Source of the DNA: Emticicia soli | GTDB lineage: Bacteria; Bacteroidota; Bacteroidia; Cytophagales; Spirosomataceae | Assembly (NCBI RefSeq): GCF_037860775.1 | Contig: NZ_JBBEWC010000013.1 | Span: forward strand, 62,001 to 126,000 | Reading direction: 5' to 3' | Length of the DNA stretch: 64,000 nt | In this document: piece after piece, positions 42,495-50,955 of the stretch | Position numbering within the stretch: position 1 is the stretch's first letter | Layout of the letters: every line of letters starts with the position of its first letter | Made by a program: the position numbers and the translations under genes | Notes under the pieces: model-generated | What the model was told of the DNA's origin: nothing | The model's database searches: none | Seen by the model: only the letters and a program-made list of their open reading frames with translations

Positions 42495-43355
42495 ATGAGT
42501 GATATTTCTTTTATTATTCTGACCTACAACGAGTCTGTACATCTAAAAAGATTATTGTCGAAAATAGCAGGGCTACAAGCGCCTATTTTTGTAGTTGATT
42601 CGGGCAGTACAGACGATACTGTGGCGATAGCCGAGTCTTACGGCGCTATTGTAAAAACCAATGCCTTTGAGAATCACCCGAAGCAATGGGATTTTGCACT
42701 GAAAAACTGCCCCATAAGTACTCCGTGGATAGTTGGCTTAGATGCCGACCAATACCCTTCTGTTGAGCTTTTCAATAAACTGAAATCATTTTCTGACAAA
42801 GATGTTCCGGCTGATGTGAGCGGTATTTATTTCAATCGTCATAACTATTTTCAGGGCGAAAGATTGAAATATGGCGGCTACCGAAACTTCTATATGCTTA
42901 AGATGTTTCGTTATGGCAAGGGCTGGTCTGATTTAAACGAAAACATGGACCACCGTTTTGTTATAGAAGGCAAAACCATAATCTGGAAAGACGAAATACT
43001 GATAGAAGATAACCTGAAAGAGCACGATATTGATTTCTGGCTACATAAACAGATTCGCTATAGTAACCTAACGGCGCAAGAAGAATACCAACGTAAGAAA
43101 GGATTAAGAGGGCAAACCCTACAACCAAACCTATTCGGGAATCCTGACCAGCGTAAGGCTGTATTCAAAAAAATATGGTGGAACATGCCGCTCTTCGTCA
43201 GGCCCATGATATATTTCTTCTACCGCTTTGTAATCAGGCTGGGTTTTCTGGAAACCACCTCGGGCCGTACGTTCCATTACCTGCAAGGTTTCTGGTTCAG
43301 GTTTTTAGTTGATGCTAAAATCCATGAACTTGAAAAGAAAGATAAGAAGAAGTAA
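42495..43355 (+). CDS. Family 2 glycosyltransferase
   Basis: 286 residues from ATG at 42495, chosen because MSDISFIILTYNES is the usual GT2 start; an upstream TTG would add 17 residues of hydrophobic sequence unlike the family. The nucleotide-sugar pocket residues are in ILTYNES, VVDSGSTDDT and the DxD-like LDADQYP. The C-terminal third has two amphipathic or membrane-associated helices (PMIYFFYRFVIRLGFL). The cap domain resembles WaaE/KdtX-type LPS core transferases. It ends 2 bases from the end of the convergent membrane protein gene. Confidence 0.85.
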   Translation: MSDISFIILTYNESVHLKRLLSKIAGLQAPIFVVDSGSTDDTVAIAESYGAIVKTNAFENHPKQWDFALKNCPISTPWIVGLDADQYPSVELFNKLKSFSDKDVPADVSGIYFNRHNYFQGERLKYGGYRNFYMLKMFRYGKGWSDLNENMDHRFVIEGKTIIWKDEILIEDNLKEHDIDFWLHKQIRYSNLTAQEEYQRKKGLRGQTLQPNLFGNPDQRKAVFKKIWWNMPLFVRPMIYFFYRFVIRLGFLETTSGRTFHYLQGFWFRFLVDAKIHELEKKDKKK

Positions 43356-43357
43356 GC

Positions 43358-44599
43358 TTAATCCTTAGGTAATGTAGTACTTATCTTTCCGGCTGAAATC
43401 TGGCTGAAAAAATAAACAAAATAGATACATAAGCCCAGATAAACGTATTGTAGCACGTATTCTAACACATTAAGTGCTTGTAAGCCGTTGAACGAGTCAT
43501 AGTATTTTCCGCCTAGCGAATACCACAACGACGGATGCACTGAGCCTACTACGTTGAGGGCTATCATCAATACCCATTGTTTGGTTTTAAACGACTCACC
43601 AAAGAAATAAATAACCGGCAGCAAGATTGTATATAGGTAGTTTGGCAGCGAGTTTTTATGTACAACAATGGTTATCATGTTGGTGAGTATAAAGGCAAAA
43701 ATCAATAGGCTGCTTTCGCTGTAGGGTTTCAGATTTTTGAGGTAGTAGCCGGCACCAGCCAGAATAATAAGCAAGCCTCCCCAGTTTAATAGTTTACTAC
43801 CGGGTTGTACACCACCAATAAACGGACTCAAAACGCTTATCAGGTTTGGCGCAAAGGGTAAATCGCCTAATTGGAGTGGCGCAAGGATTTTCTCACCAAC
43901 CAGATAGAGCATAATAGCAATAGACGGAATACCCACAATCAAGAGTCCTGATAGTATTTTTATGCGTTGCTTAGAGAAAATAAGCAGTAGGGCAATTGGA
44001 ATAATAAGCAATATTTTGGTACACACAATGCCAATGCCTAGCACTAGGCCTATATGCAGTGCATTCTTAGACTTTTTGTAATACCATACGGCCAGCGCAA
44101 TAAACAACCATAGGAAAATATCTTCTTGTCCGCCGAATATCAGGAAAATAAACGGTGCGGGTAGCGTAAGGTAAAGAACTATATAAAATGTGCTGTATTT
44201 ATTGCTTACAAGTGCTTTGGTGATATAAATGGCTACGAGTTCGTAAATCATCATCAAGAAAATGATAGATTCGGGTGCATCAACAATAGCCAGTGTAATG
44301 GCATTCAGGTAAGGAAATAGGGGAGAATAAGGTTGCCAGAAATCACGATAGACAATCATGCCTTCGAGGGCAAGCTTGGCGGTGTCGTAAAAGAAAATCA
44401 CATCAGACTTTACGGCATAGCTAAGGCTTATATATACAATGGCAAAAGGTAATACACGAGAAGCAAGCCATGAGCCCAGAATAGCAAGGTTACTGTTTTT
44501 AGAGAAAAAATCATTGAATTTTTCTTTTTCAGCAAGCAAAATAATATTGATGAGGCTTAAAAAAAAGGAGATAATTAATTTCCCTAAAACTACAGACAT
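43358..44599 (-). CDS. Polytopic membrane protein, probable GT-C type glycosyltransferase
   Basis: 413 residues with about ten to eleven hydrophobic helices. The first large loop has VYRDFWQPYSPLFPY, resembling the loop 1 acidic/aromatic site of lipid-dependent mannosyltransferases (GT87/DUF2029 group). It faces the neighbouring GT2 gene tail to tail. The assignment rests on topology and this loop, so the sugar and acceptor are unknown. Confidence 0.6.
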   Translation of the reverse strand: MSVVLGKLIISFFLSLINIILLAEKEKFNDFFSKNSNLAILGSWLASRVLPFAIVYISLSYAVKSDVIFFYDTAKLALEGMIVYRDFWQPYSPLFPYLNAITLAIVDAPESIIFLMMIYELVAIYITKALVSNKYSTFYIVLYLTLPAPFIFLIFGGQEDIFLWLFIALAVWYYKKSKNALHIGLVLGIGIVCTKILLIIPIALLLIFSKQRIKILSGLLIVGIPSIAIMLYLVGEKILAPLQLGDLPFAPNLISVLSPFIGGVQPGSKLLNWGGLLIILAGAGYYLKNLKPYSESSLLIFAFILTNMITIVVHKNSLPNYLYTILLPVIYFFGESFKTKQWVLMIALNVVGSVHPSLWYSLGGKYYDSFNGLQALNVLEYVLQYVYLGLCIYFVYFFSQISAGKISTTLPKD

Positions 44600-44875
44600 T
44601 GATACGTAAATTTTATTTGATTGAATTATATAGAGGTGTTCTTAAAAAATGTAATTTGTTTCTGAAACCGCAATTCTGTGTACACGCAAAATATAAAGCA
44701 AAGGTACATTGAAATATTAATTTTACCATAGCTGGTTTAAAAGACCAGTTAAAATGGCTCTAGAAGCTGTTGTAAGCGGTATAATAAAATTAATTTTCAT
44801 AAAATAGAAAAAAAATAGTAGGGCGTTCCAACCTTTTTAAGTGCTTCACAGTCAAGACTGTAATTAACAAGAAAG

Positions 44876-45820
44876 ATGCTTCGGAAAATTTTTATACTTA
44901 TTTTGTTTACAGCAGTTATCTCTTGCGACATAGCCAAAGAAGATGCACTGATGCCGGGTGTGGTAGACGAAAACCCAGCTAGCACTTTCTATACTATGCA
45001 GGAGAATAACCTGACCATAGACCCTACGGCACTTGAGCGCCTTAAAGAAGCTACTACTGTATCGATTAGTAAAATGCCAGAACATGGCGAAGCAAAATTT
45101 ATTGAAAACGGATATATTTTTTATCATCCTACCGATAGGCTGGCAACTTCTGATGCTTTTTCGTTAGAAGGTAAAACATCGGTGGGGGGGAGTATTACTG
45201 AAGAAGTTAAAATAAATTTTGTTACTAATCCGTCAGAATTGCCTTGCTATGCAGGGGCTTTGGGAGACAATGCACAAACCGAAATTGAGAAGGGAATTGA
45301 AATCAACGTTTTGTTGAACGACAAAACCTGTAGCGCTATTGCTAATAACTCGTTGATGATTGAGATTCCGCCTAAGTACGGAAAAGTACAGGTTATTAAC
45401 CAAAAGATTGTTTATACACCAGATAAAGACTATTTGGGCGATGATGTTTTCTTCTATCGGGTTGGTATTAATACCAAAAAGAATCCGGTGGCTTCGGTTA
45501 ACCTTAAAGTAACGGAGTCGATAGAGTGTAGCAGCGGTATTACCGACGATATTATCAATATTTTGAATTATACAGCCAACACCGAGTTAGTTTTAGACGT
45601 ATTACAAAACGATAGGCTGTGTGCTTTATATAAAGATGCCGAATTGCGGATTCTGACGAATCCGGCTGAGGGAACACTCCGGATTGATAAAACAGGCGTG
45701 CGCCCGGTGATTATGTATAAAATGGAAACGCTTGTTAAAGGGCAACAAAGTTTTGAGTACGCCTTGTATCGTTCTGAAAAACTTTTCCTGAAAGCTAAAG
45801 TGATAGTGAATTTTAATTGA
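44876..45820 (+). CDS. Lipoprotein with cadherin-like/Ig-like repeats
   Basis: 314 residues. A lipobox (VISC, Cys16) follows a short hydrophobic segment. Three repeats with KMPEHGEAKFIENGYIFYHPTD, PPKYGKVQVINQKIVYTPDKDYLGDDVFFYRV and NPAEGTLRIDKTG resemble Ig/cadherin-like domains found in bacterial surface proteins. It should be anchored in the outer membrane. It lies between the membrane glycosyltransferase and the ECF sigma gene, but a separate promoter is likely in 44600-44875. Confidence 0.75.
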   Translation: MLRKIFILILFTAVISCDIAKEDALMPGVVDENPASTFYTMQENNLTIDPTALERLKEATTVSISKMPEHGEAKFIENGYIFYHPTDRLATSDAFSLEGKTSVGGSITEEVKINFVTNPSELPCYAGALGDNAQTEIEKGIEINVLLNDKTCSAIANNSLMIEIPPKYGKVQVINQKIVYTPDKDYLGDDVFFYRVGINTKKNPVASVNLKVTESIECSSGITDDIINILNYTANTELVLDVLQNDRLCALYKDAELRILTNPAEGTLRIDKTGVRPVIMYKMETLVKGQQSFEYALYRSEKLFLKAKVIVNFN

Positions 45821-45982
45821 GTGATTTAGTGAATGAGTGATTTAGCGAATTAGTGATTAGATAAATCATAACATGACTTGAACTCAGTTACTCAGTTATT
45901 TAGCAGAATTACTATTTATTGAATGATAGATAATTGAAATTTTAATAAATCACTCAATCACAAATCACTCATCACTCAATTA
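45819..45982. repeat. Short tandem and inverted GAGTGATTTAG repeats
   Basis: GAGTGATTTAGTGAAT (45819-45834) is repeated at once as GAGTGATTTAGCGAAT (45835-45850). Inverse copies, AAATCACTCAATCA and AAATCACTCATCACTCAATTA-like sequence, occur at 45947-45982. The first copy overlaps the stop codon of the lipoprotein gene. Confidence 0.75.
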
Positions 45983-46046
45983 TTTACCCGCCGCCTAGCG
46001 GCCAACAAAATCAATTTATTATTAGCCTCGATTTTTACCGACTTTT

Positions 46047-46595
46047 GTGCAGTCAAAAAGTGACCTTGAACTCTTAGAAGGGTGCTTAAGAAAAGATTCT
46101 AAAGCACAAGCGGCTCTTTACCATCAGTATAAGGGTCGCTTTTTTGGCATTTGCCGACGTTATGCGCAGAGTAAAGAAGATGCCGAGGATATTTTTCAGG
46201 ATGCCTTCGTAAAGATATTTCTCAACTTAAAAGAACTGCGTAGCTCGGAGCAACTAAGTGCCTGGATTAGGCGGGTGGTTGTGAATGTTTGTATTGACTA
46301 CTATCATAAACGTGTCAATTTTGTAGATATATCGGAAGTACCCGAAACCATGCCTACTGATTGGCAAGGTGAGTCGGTTATTTCGCAGATGAGTAATCAG
46401 GAGCTTTTGAGCGCCGTAAACGAGCTGCCCGATGGCGCCCGAATGGTGTTTAACCTATATGTGATTGATGGCTACAGCCATCAGGAAATAGCCGAGATGT
46501 TGCATATTTCAGAAGGTACTTCTAAGTCGCAACTATTCTTTGCCAAGAAAGTACTTAAAAAAAAATTACAAACCATTGGAGTAATCAGTGATTAG
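46047..46595 (+). CDS. ECF-type RNA polymerase sigma factor
   Basis: 182 residues from a GTG start at 46047. Region 2 has SKEDAEDIFQDAFVKIF, region 4 has YSHQEIAEMLHISEGTSKSQLFFAKKVLKKKL. It should direct RNA polymerase to a small regulon, commonly cell-envelope genes. It is followed 10 bases later by a single-pass membrane protein that may be its anti-sigma partner. Confidence 0.92.
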   Translation: MQSKSDLELLEGCLRKDSKAQAALYHQYKGRFFGICRRYAQSKEDAEDIFQDAFVKIFLNLKELRSSEQLSAWIRRVVVNVCIDYYHKRVNFVDISEVPETMPTDWQGESVISQMSNQELLSAVNELPDGARMVFNLYVIDGYSHQEIAEMLHISEGTSKSQLFFAKKVLKKKLQTIGVISD

Positions 46596-46605
46596 CCGAT
46601 AAAAG

Positions 46606-48114
46606 ATGGAGAATTTTGATGAAAATTTAGAAAACGAATATCGGAAGCGCTTCGAAGATTTTGAAGAAATGCCCGACGATTTGTTATGGAAAAATATTCA
46701 GGCACGAATTGAGCCTGAAAAAGGAAAACCATTGGTAATATGGTGGAACGCCCTACGCAGCCCTATGGGTATGGCGGCAAGTGTTTTGCTTGGCTTGCTG
46801 ATAGGGGCATATTTTTTAATAAAGTCTGATGATGTTCAGCCAATAGGTAATTTGCCCGAAAAGCCAGCGAGTGTTGCTTCTGAGCCTTCGAAGCCTGGCG
46901 TAAGCCAAAAGGATAATGTTGCCAACGCAGAATCGGCAAAGGCTAAAATTGATGATGAAGGAATTGCCAATGAAGCCAGAAGATTAGCTTCGGGCGAAAC
47001 TGATGGGAAGAAAGCGACTCAAGTAAAGGAGTCTTTGGGTGAAAACAAACAGACCAAATTGCCGGCATCGGTTCAGCAAGAAGAAAAAGCAATAGCTTAT
47101 AAAACCATTGAAGAAAAAACTGAGGAAATCAATAAAAACGCTGTTGCAGCAAAACCTGCTAAGACAATAGCTCAAACCGAATTAGCTACAGAAGCCCCAA
47201 CTAAACAAACCGACGACGATAAAACTGTATTGGCTAACAAGGCAAGCACTCAAATAAAAGAAACCACAAAAGCTACAGCAGAGCAGAAAGCCGATGAAAC
47301 AACATTGGCTATGAGCCCTATTGCTGGGCAGTCTTTGAATAATCCGGCCGCATTGACCAATGAAAATAGCGTATTGAAAGACACTTTGTTTGAGCATGTC
47401 AACTCAATGCATGGTAAAAATGCGCACGTAGCCGTAACGGCAAAATCGTTGCAAGCGCCGGAAGTACCTGCGTATGAAGAGCCGATAATTTTTGAGGAAG
47501 AAAAACGCCGACTGGTATTTATACCACCAACCGAGGTTTTTGCCAATGTAACCTCTACGCTAAGTTATTATATGTTTGCGCCTAATAAAGGCGACCAGAT
47601 AATGGTAAATAACTTTAGCAGTAATTCGCAACGTTTAGGTTTTGCAGCGCAATTGGGTTTTGTATATCCGCTTGCTAAAAAGATAGATTTACGCACAGGC
47701 TTGAGTTATTCGACGGGTAAATCAAGAATTACCTATGGCATAACAGATGAGGCGCAAAAAAGCATAACAGTATTGAACGATAACTCGATTCAGATAAATC
47801 CGGGTAAATCTACGAAGAATGAGAACCGTAACTGGCAGTATTTTGAGCTGCAAAGCGATGTATTGTATGAGGTCAGAAAAATGCAGGCGGTATCGTTAGG
47901 TATGAAGTTTGGCATGCAAACTGCGGCAATGAATCAGCCATTGTTGCAGGCTCGCCTAGGGTATAGAATCAGCAGACCTATTGCGCAGCGTTGGGCGCTT
48001 TGGCTAGAGCCTTCGGTATCGTTCTCGCTATTGTCTCATAATTCGATGGAGAATTTATTTATGTACCGCACCAATGGTTTGGGCATGAATATGGGAGTTA
48101 GTTTGTTGAGGTAA
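46606..48114 (+). CDS. Single-pass membrane protein with barrel-like C-terminus, likely partner of ECF sigma
   Basis: 502 residues. Residues 1-45 are acidic and helical (FEDFEEMPDDLLWKNIQARIEPEKG), as in Bacteroidota anti-sigma proteins. A transmembrane helix follows (MGMAASVLLGLLIGAYFLI, about 53-72). A long Lys/Glu/Ala/Thr-rich linker runs to about 265. The last 170 residues (LSYYMFAPNKG, LGFAAQLGFVYPLAKKIDLRTGLSYS) look like outer-membrane beta-strands. The order suggests a protein that spans the periplasm from inner to outer membrane and could signal to the sigma factor. The function is inferred from position and layout. Confidence 0.7.
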   Translation: MENFDENLENEYRKRFEDFEEMPDDLLWKNIQARIEPEKGKPLVIWWNALRSPMGMAASVLLGLLIGAYFLIKSDDVQPIGNLPEKPASVASEPSKPGVSQKDNVANAESAKAKIDDEGIANEARRLASGETDGKKATQVKESLGENKQTKLPASVQQEEKAIAYKTIEEKTEEINKNAVAAKPAKTIAQTELATEAPTKQTDDDKTVLANKASTQIKETTKATAEQKADETTLAMSPIAGQSLNNPAALTNENSVLKDTLFEHVNSMHGKNAHVAVTAKSLQAPEVPAYEEPIIFEEEKRRLVFIPPTEVFANVTSTLSYYMFAPNKGDQIMVNNFSSNSQRLGFAAQLGFVYPLAKKIDLRTGLSYSTGKSRITYGITDEAQKSITVLNDNSIQINPGKSTKNENRNWQYFELQSDVLYEVRKMQAVSLGMKFGMQTAAMNQPLLQARLGYRISRPIAQRWALWLEPSVSFSLLSHNSMENLFMYRTNGLGMNMGVSLLR

Positions 48115-48138
48115 AATAGATAAATGTAATTATATCTG

Positions 48139-48172
48139 ACAGCTTTAGAATTAGTTTCTAAAGCTGTTTTTT
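48139..48172 (+). terminator. Terminator of the ECF sigma operon
   Basis: ACAGCTTTAGAA (48139-48150) and TTCTAAAGCTGT (48156-48167) form a perfect 12-bp stem with a 5-base loop, followed by six T. Confidence 0.92.
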
Positions 48173-48334
48173 GTTCATGTTATTGGTGTGTGTATGAATT
48201 ACATTTTGAGGGCTATTAAATTTTCTGAAAATAAAGAACGACTATTGATTTAAAAACTGACACTTTTATCGCTACTTTGCTGAAAAAAACATCGATAAAT
48301 ACTTTTACTTAAATTCAACCAAAAAAAATCTAAA

Positions 48335-49282
48335 ATGACTACTCAATTTCGAAAAATTGCTGGCATTTTTGGTATTGTTTCTATGATGGGACAAACCTTG
48401 TCGGCACAATTAGCTCCTATTAAAAGTATTGAAGGCCGTTGGGATATTACTGTTACCAAAAACGGCAAAACGAGCCCATCGTGGTTAGAAGTAAATCACT
48501 CTGGTGTAAAATACCTAAACGGACATTTTGTGGGTGATGGCGGTAGTGCCAGACCAATTTCGCGTATCAATTTTGCCGATAATAAGATGTCGTTTTCTAT
48601 TCCGCCACAATGGGATAGCGCCGAAAAAGATTTGGTAGTAGAAGGTACTTTACAAGACGATAAACTAAGCGGCACAATGAATACGCCTAGTGGTGAGGTG
48701 TTGAGTTGGGTAGGGGTGCGTGCGCCTAAATTAAACAGTACTAAAACTCCGGTTTGGGGTGCGCCAATTAAACTTTTCAATGGTAAAAACCTGGATGGTT
48801 GGGAGGCAACCGGTGCTACAAACCAATGGATTGTAGAAAACGGTGTGCTGAAAAGTCCGAAATCGGGTTCAAATCTGCGCAGCGTTCGTACTTTCAACGA
48901 TTTTAAATTACATGTGGAGTTCAGATACCCGAAAGAAAGTAACAGTGGTGTTTATTTAAGAGGTCGCTACGAAGTACAGGTAACTGACAGCGAAGGAAGA
49001 GACCCACTTAAAGACCAATTAGGTGCTGTTTATGGCTTTATTGCTCCGCTTGAAATGCCGGCAAAACCAGCCGGAGAATGGCAGTCTTTTGATATTACTT
49101 TGGTTGGTAGAGTAGTTACGGTTGTGCTGAATGGCAAGACGATTATCTACAAAAACGAAATTCCAGGTATAACGGGTGGTGCTTTAGATAGCAACGAAGG
49201 CGAGCCAGGCCCTATCTTCTTCCAAGGTGACCACGGCCCGATTGAATATAGAAATATTGTGATTACGCCTGCTAAAAATTAA
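48335..49282 (+). CDS. Exported DUF1080 (3-keto-disaccharide hydrolase-like) protein
   Basis: 315 residues with signal peptide (GIVSMMGQTLSAQ). A small N-terminal domain (SIEGRWDITVTKNGKTSPSWLEV, about 30-135) resembles lipocalin-type modules. The C-terminal 180 residues are DUF1080: LFNGKNLDGWEATGATNQWIVENGVL, FRYPKESNSGVYLRGRYEVQV, GPIFFQGDHGPIEYRNI. The family is linked to cleavage of oxidised sugars in the periplasm. Monocistronic. Confidence 0.88.
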   Translation: MTTQFRKIAGIFGIVSMMGQTLSAQLAPIKSIEGRWDITVTKNGKTSPSWLEVNHSGVKYLNGHFVGDGGSARPISRINFADNKMSFSIPPQWDSAEKDLVVEGTLQDDKLSGTMNTPSGEVLSWVGVRAPKLNSTKTPVWGAPIKLFNGKNLDGWEATGATNQWIVENGVLKSPKSGSNLRSVRTFNDFKLHVEFRYPKESNSGVYLRGRYEVQVTDSEGRDPLKDQLGAVYGFIAPLEMPAKPAGEWQSFDITLVGRVVTVVLNGKTIIYKNEIPGITGGALDSNEGEPGPIFFQGDHGPIEYRNIVITPAKN

Positions 49283-49420
49283 GTGTTTTTACCTCAGAGT
49301 TTTTTGTGTATGCCAAAGCGAAGCAAAGGGTTCTGAGGTAATTCTTCAAAAGATTTTATCTTATCCTAAAACTTTCTGTAGTGTTACGAGTTTCTTCTTG
49401 TAAATAAAAAATTGTGCAAG

Positions 49421-49714
49421 ATGAATACTACAAATGAGCAATTGAAACAAGACATGGACCAGTTCCTACTTGATTTAGGGATAAACAATGTTTTCGACAA
49501 GGAGCTTTTTAATACCTTGAAAGAGACCATAACAGCCAATAAGCAGACGGCCGATGAAGAATTTAAGAATACGGTAAAATATGGTTTAAATCAGGCAAAA
49601 ATACTGATTAACGGCCACATGACGGCTAAAAATGATTTCTGGATTGAAGACATAGAAAGCGGCTACCTTGCAGCTAAACTTTCTGAAATTGATTCTATTT
49701 TGGAGGGGGTTTGA
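49421..49714 (+). CDS. Small hypothetical protein
   Basis: 97 residues from ATG at 49421; a GTG nine bases earlier (49412) is also possible. The sequence is acidic and helical (NEQLKQDMDQFLLDLGINNVF, SGYLAAKLSEIDSILEGV), with no signal peptide or membrane helix. I do not recognise a family. Codon use resembles that of neighbouring genes, so it is probably real. It may share a transcript with the DUF1080 gene 138 bases upstream. Confidence 0.55.
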   Translation: MNTTNEQLKQDMDQFLLDLGINNVFDKELFNTLKETITANKQTADEEFKNTVKYGLNQAKILINGHMTAKNDFWIEDIESGYLAAKLSEIDSILEGV

Positions 49715-49761
49715 TGGGGTTTTTGGGGATGTTCTTTATCTCAACTTGATTAGAGTTTAAT

Positions 49762-50169
49762 AAATAAGCGTTCTCTAGAATGCCTGATTTGATGAAGGCC
49801 CCTCACCCTCTAAATATCCCTCTTCTGAAAAGGAGAGGGAGACTTTTTTATCTCTAGTAAAAGATAGTGCTTACCTACATCTTTTTGTTTGAAATTGCTG
49901 CTGTGCGATGGTTGCTCCTTTTATCAAGAAATAAGCGTTCTTTTCTATATTTTTATCTTGTCAATTCGTATAAATATAGATTTTAAAGAATAATTATTTT
50001 TTGAAACCTAATTATTTGGCGAGATAGGAGAATGGTAATAGCTGCTACCCGTGTTCACCCAATAAATTGGGTGGCTAATGAAACAAAGGAATTTTTTAAT
50101 GTTGACCCGACTTAAGTCGGGGCTGTGATAAGTTTCCATTGTTATTTTAGGCGGTGAATTTATTCACCG
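49762..50169. repeat. Cluster of palindromes and dispersed motifs
   Basis: The 480-base gap 49715-50194 holds only repeats. AAATAAGCGTTCTCT lies at 49762-49776 and AAATAAGCGTTCTTT at 49929-49943. A CCCTC...GAGGG hairpin is at 49798-49842. CACCCAATAAATTGGGTG is at 50056-50073, CCCGACTTAAGTCGGG (perfect) at 50106-50121, and CGGTGAATTTATTCACCG at 50152-50169. The segment 50033-50080 has a diverged relative at 62451-62520. Confidence 0.8.
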
Positions 50170-50194
50170 AAATGGAAGGAAGAATGATAGGATT

Positions 50195-50779
50195 TTAGTT
50201 TATTCTAATAATGTTGATTTGTGTCTTATTGAATCTTAAATCTTCATATTTGTAATACTGTATTTCATCGGGTGAACCTAACAATATGATTTTCTTTGTT
50301 TCTATCCAATTTATTACTTCTTCTATATATTCTTCAAGTTTAGGCGATAAACTCTCCAATAATTCTTTTTGTTGTTGGCTTGTTAGCTCTTCCCAAGTAT
50401 CTGCTGTAGCATTTATAGCGATTACAATCGCAAGTCCAAGGTCTTGTAAAAAGTTATAACCTCTACAATATAAATCATAAAATTCCATCAAGATAAAAGG
50501 AAGACTATCTGTCTTTTTTTGCGCTTCTCTAAGAAGCTCCAGTATTTTATAAGTTTCGAATTCGCTAAGGTCAATGTGCTTTTTAAGTAATTTCCATAGT
50601 TCATGTTTTGCTCCGCTCTTTTTAAAATTTAATGAAATTAAGTCAAGATAATCGTTTGAGTTTAAATGATTTTCAAGGTCATTGTCTGTATATAGCCATT
50701 GTTCAAATTCTTCAATTGAAATGTCTCCATTGATTGTTTTAAAAAATCGCTCTTTTATTTCTTGTGGTAATATTATCAT
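50195..50779 (-). CDS. Hypothetical protein, possibly immunity-like
   Basis: 194 residues, acidic, mostly helical, without signal peptide. It starts with a helical segment (ISIEEFEQWLYTDNDLENHL) of a kind seen in small immunity proteins of polymorphic toxin systems, and has WETK-like helices later (YIEEVINWIETKK). No toxin gene is adjacent. Low GC compared with neighbours. The immunity role is a guess from general resemblance only. Confidence 0.5.
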   Translation of the reverse strand: MIILPQEIKERFFKTINGDISIEEFEQWLYTDNDLENHLNSNDYLDLISLNFKKSGAKHELWKLLKKHIDLSEFETYKILELLREAQKKTDSLPFILMEFYDLYCRGYNFLQDLGLAIVIAINATADTWEELTSQQQKELLESLSPKLEEYIEEVINWIETKKIILLGSPDEIQYYKYEDLRFNKTQINIIRIN

Positions 50780-50896
50780 CTGGAATGCTCTAAAACGCTT
50801 GATTCTGGAAAATGTGATAGGTCTTATTCGCTAAAATAAAGAATAAATATATATCAATAGATATTTGAGTGTTTATTTTTCGGATACTCCCCCCAC

Positions 50897-50931
50897 AAAA
50901 AAACGCCCCAGACCAATGGCCTAAGGCGTTT
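50897..50931 (-). terminator. Terminator of the TonB-type receptor gene
   Basis: On the minus strand AAACGCC pairs with GGCGTTT (or GGGCGTTT), with GGCCATTGGTCTGG inside, followed by a run of seven T. It lies 25 bases past the receptor stop. Confidence 0.8.
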
Positions 50932-50955
50932 GTGCTTATTATAGACTATTAACAA

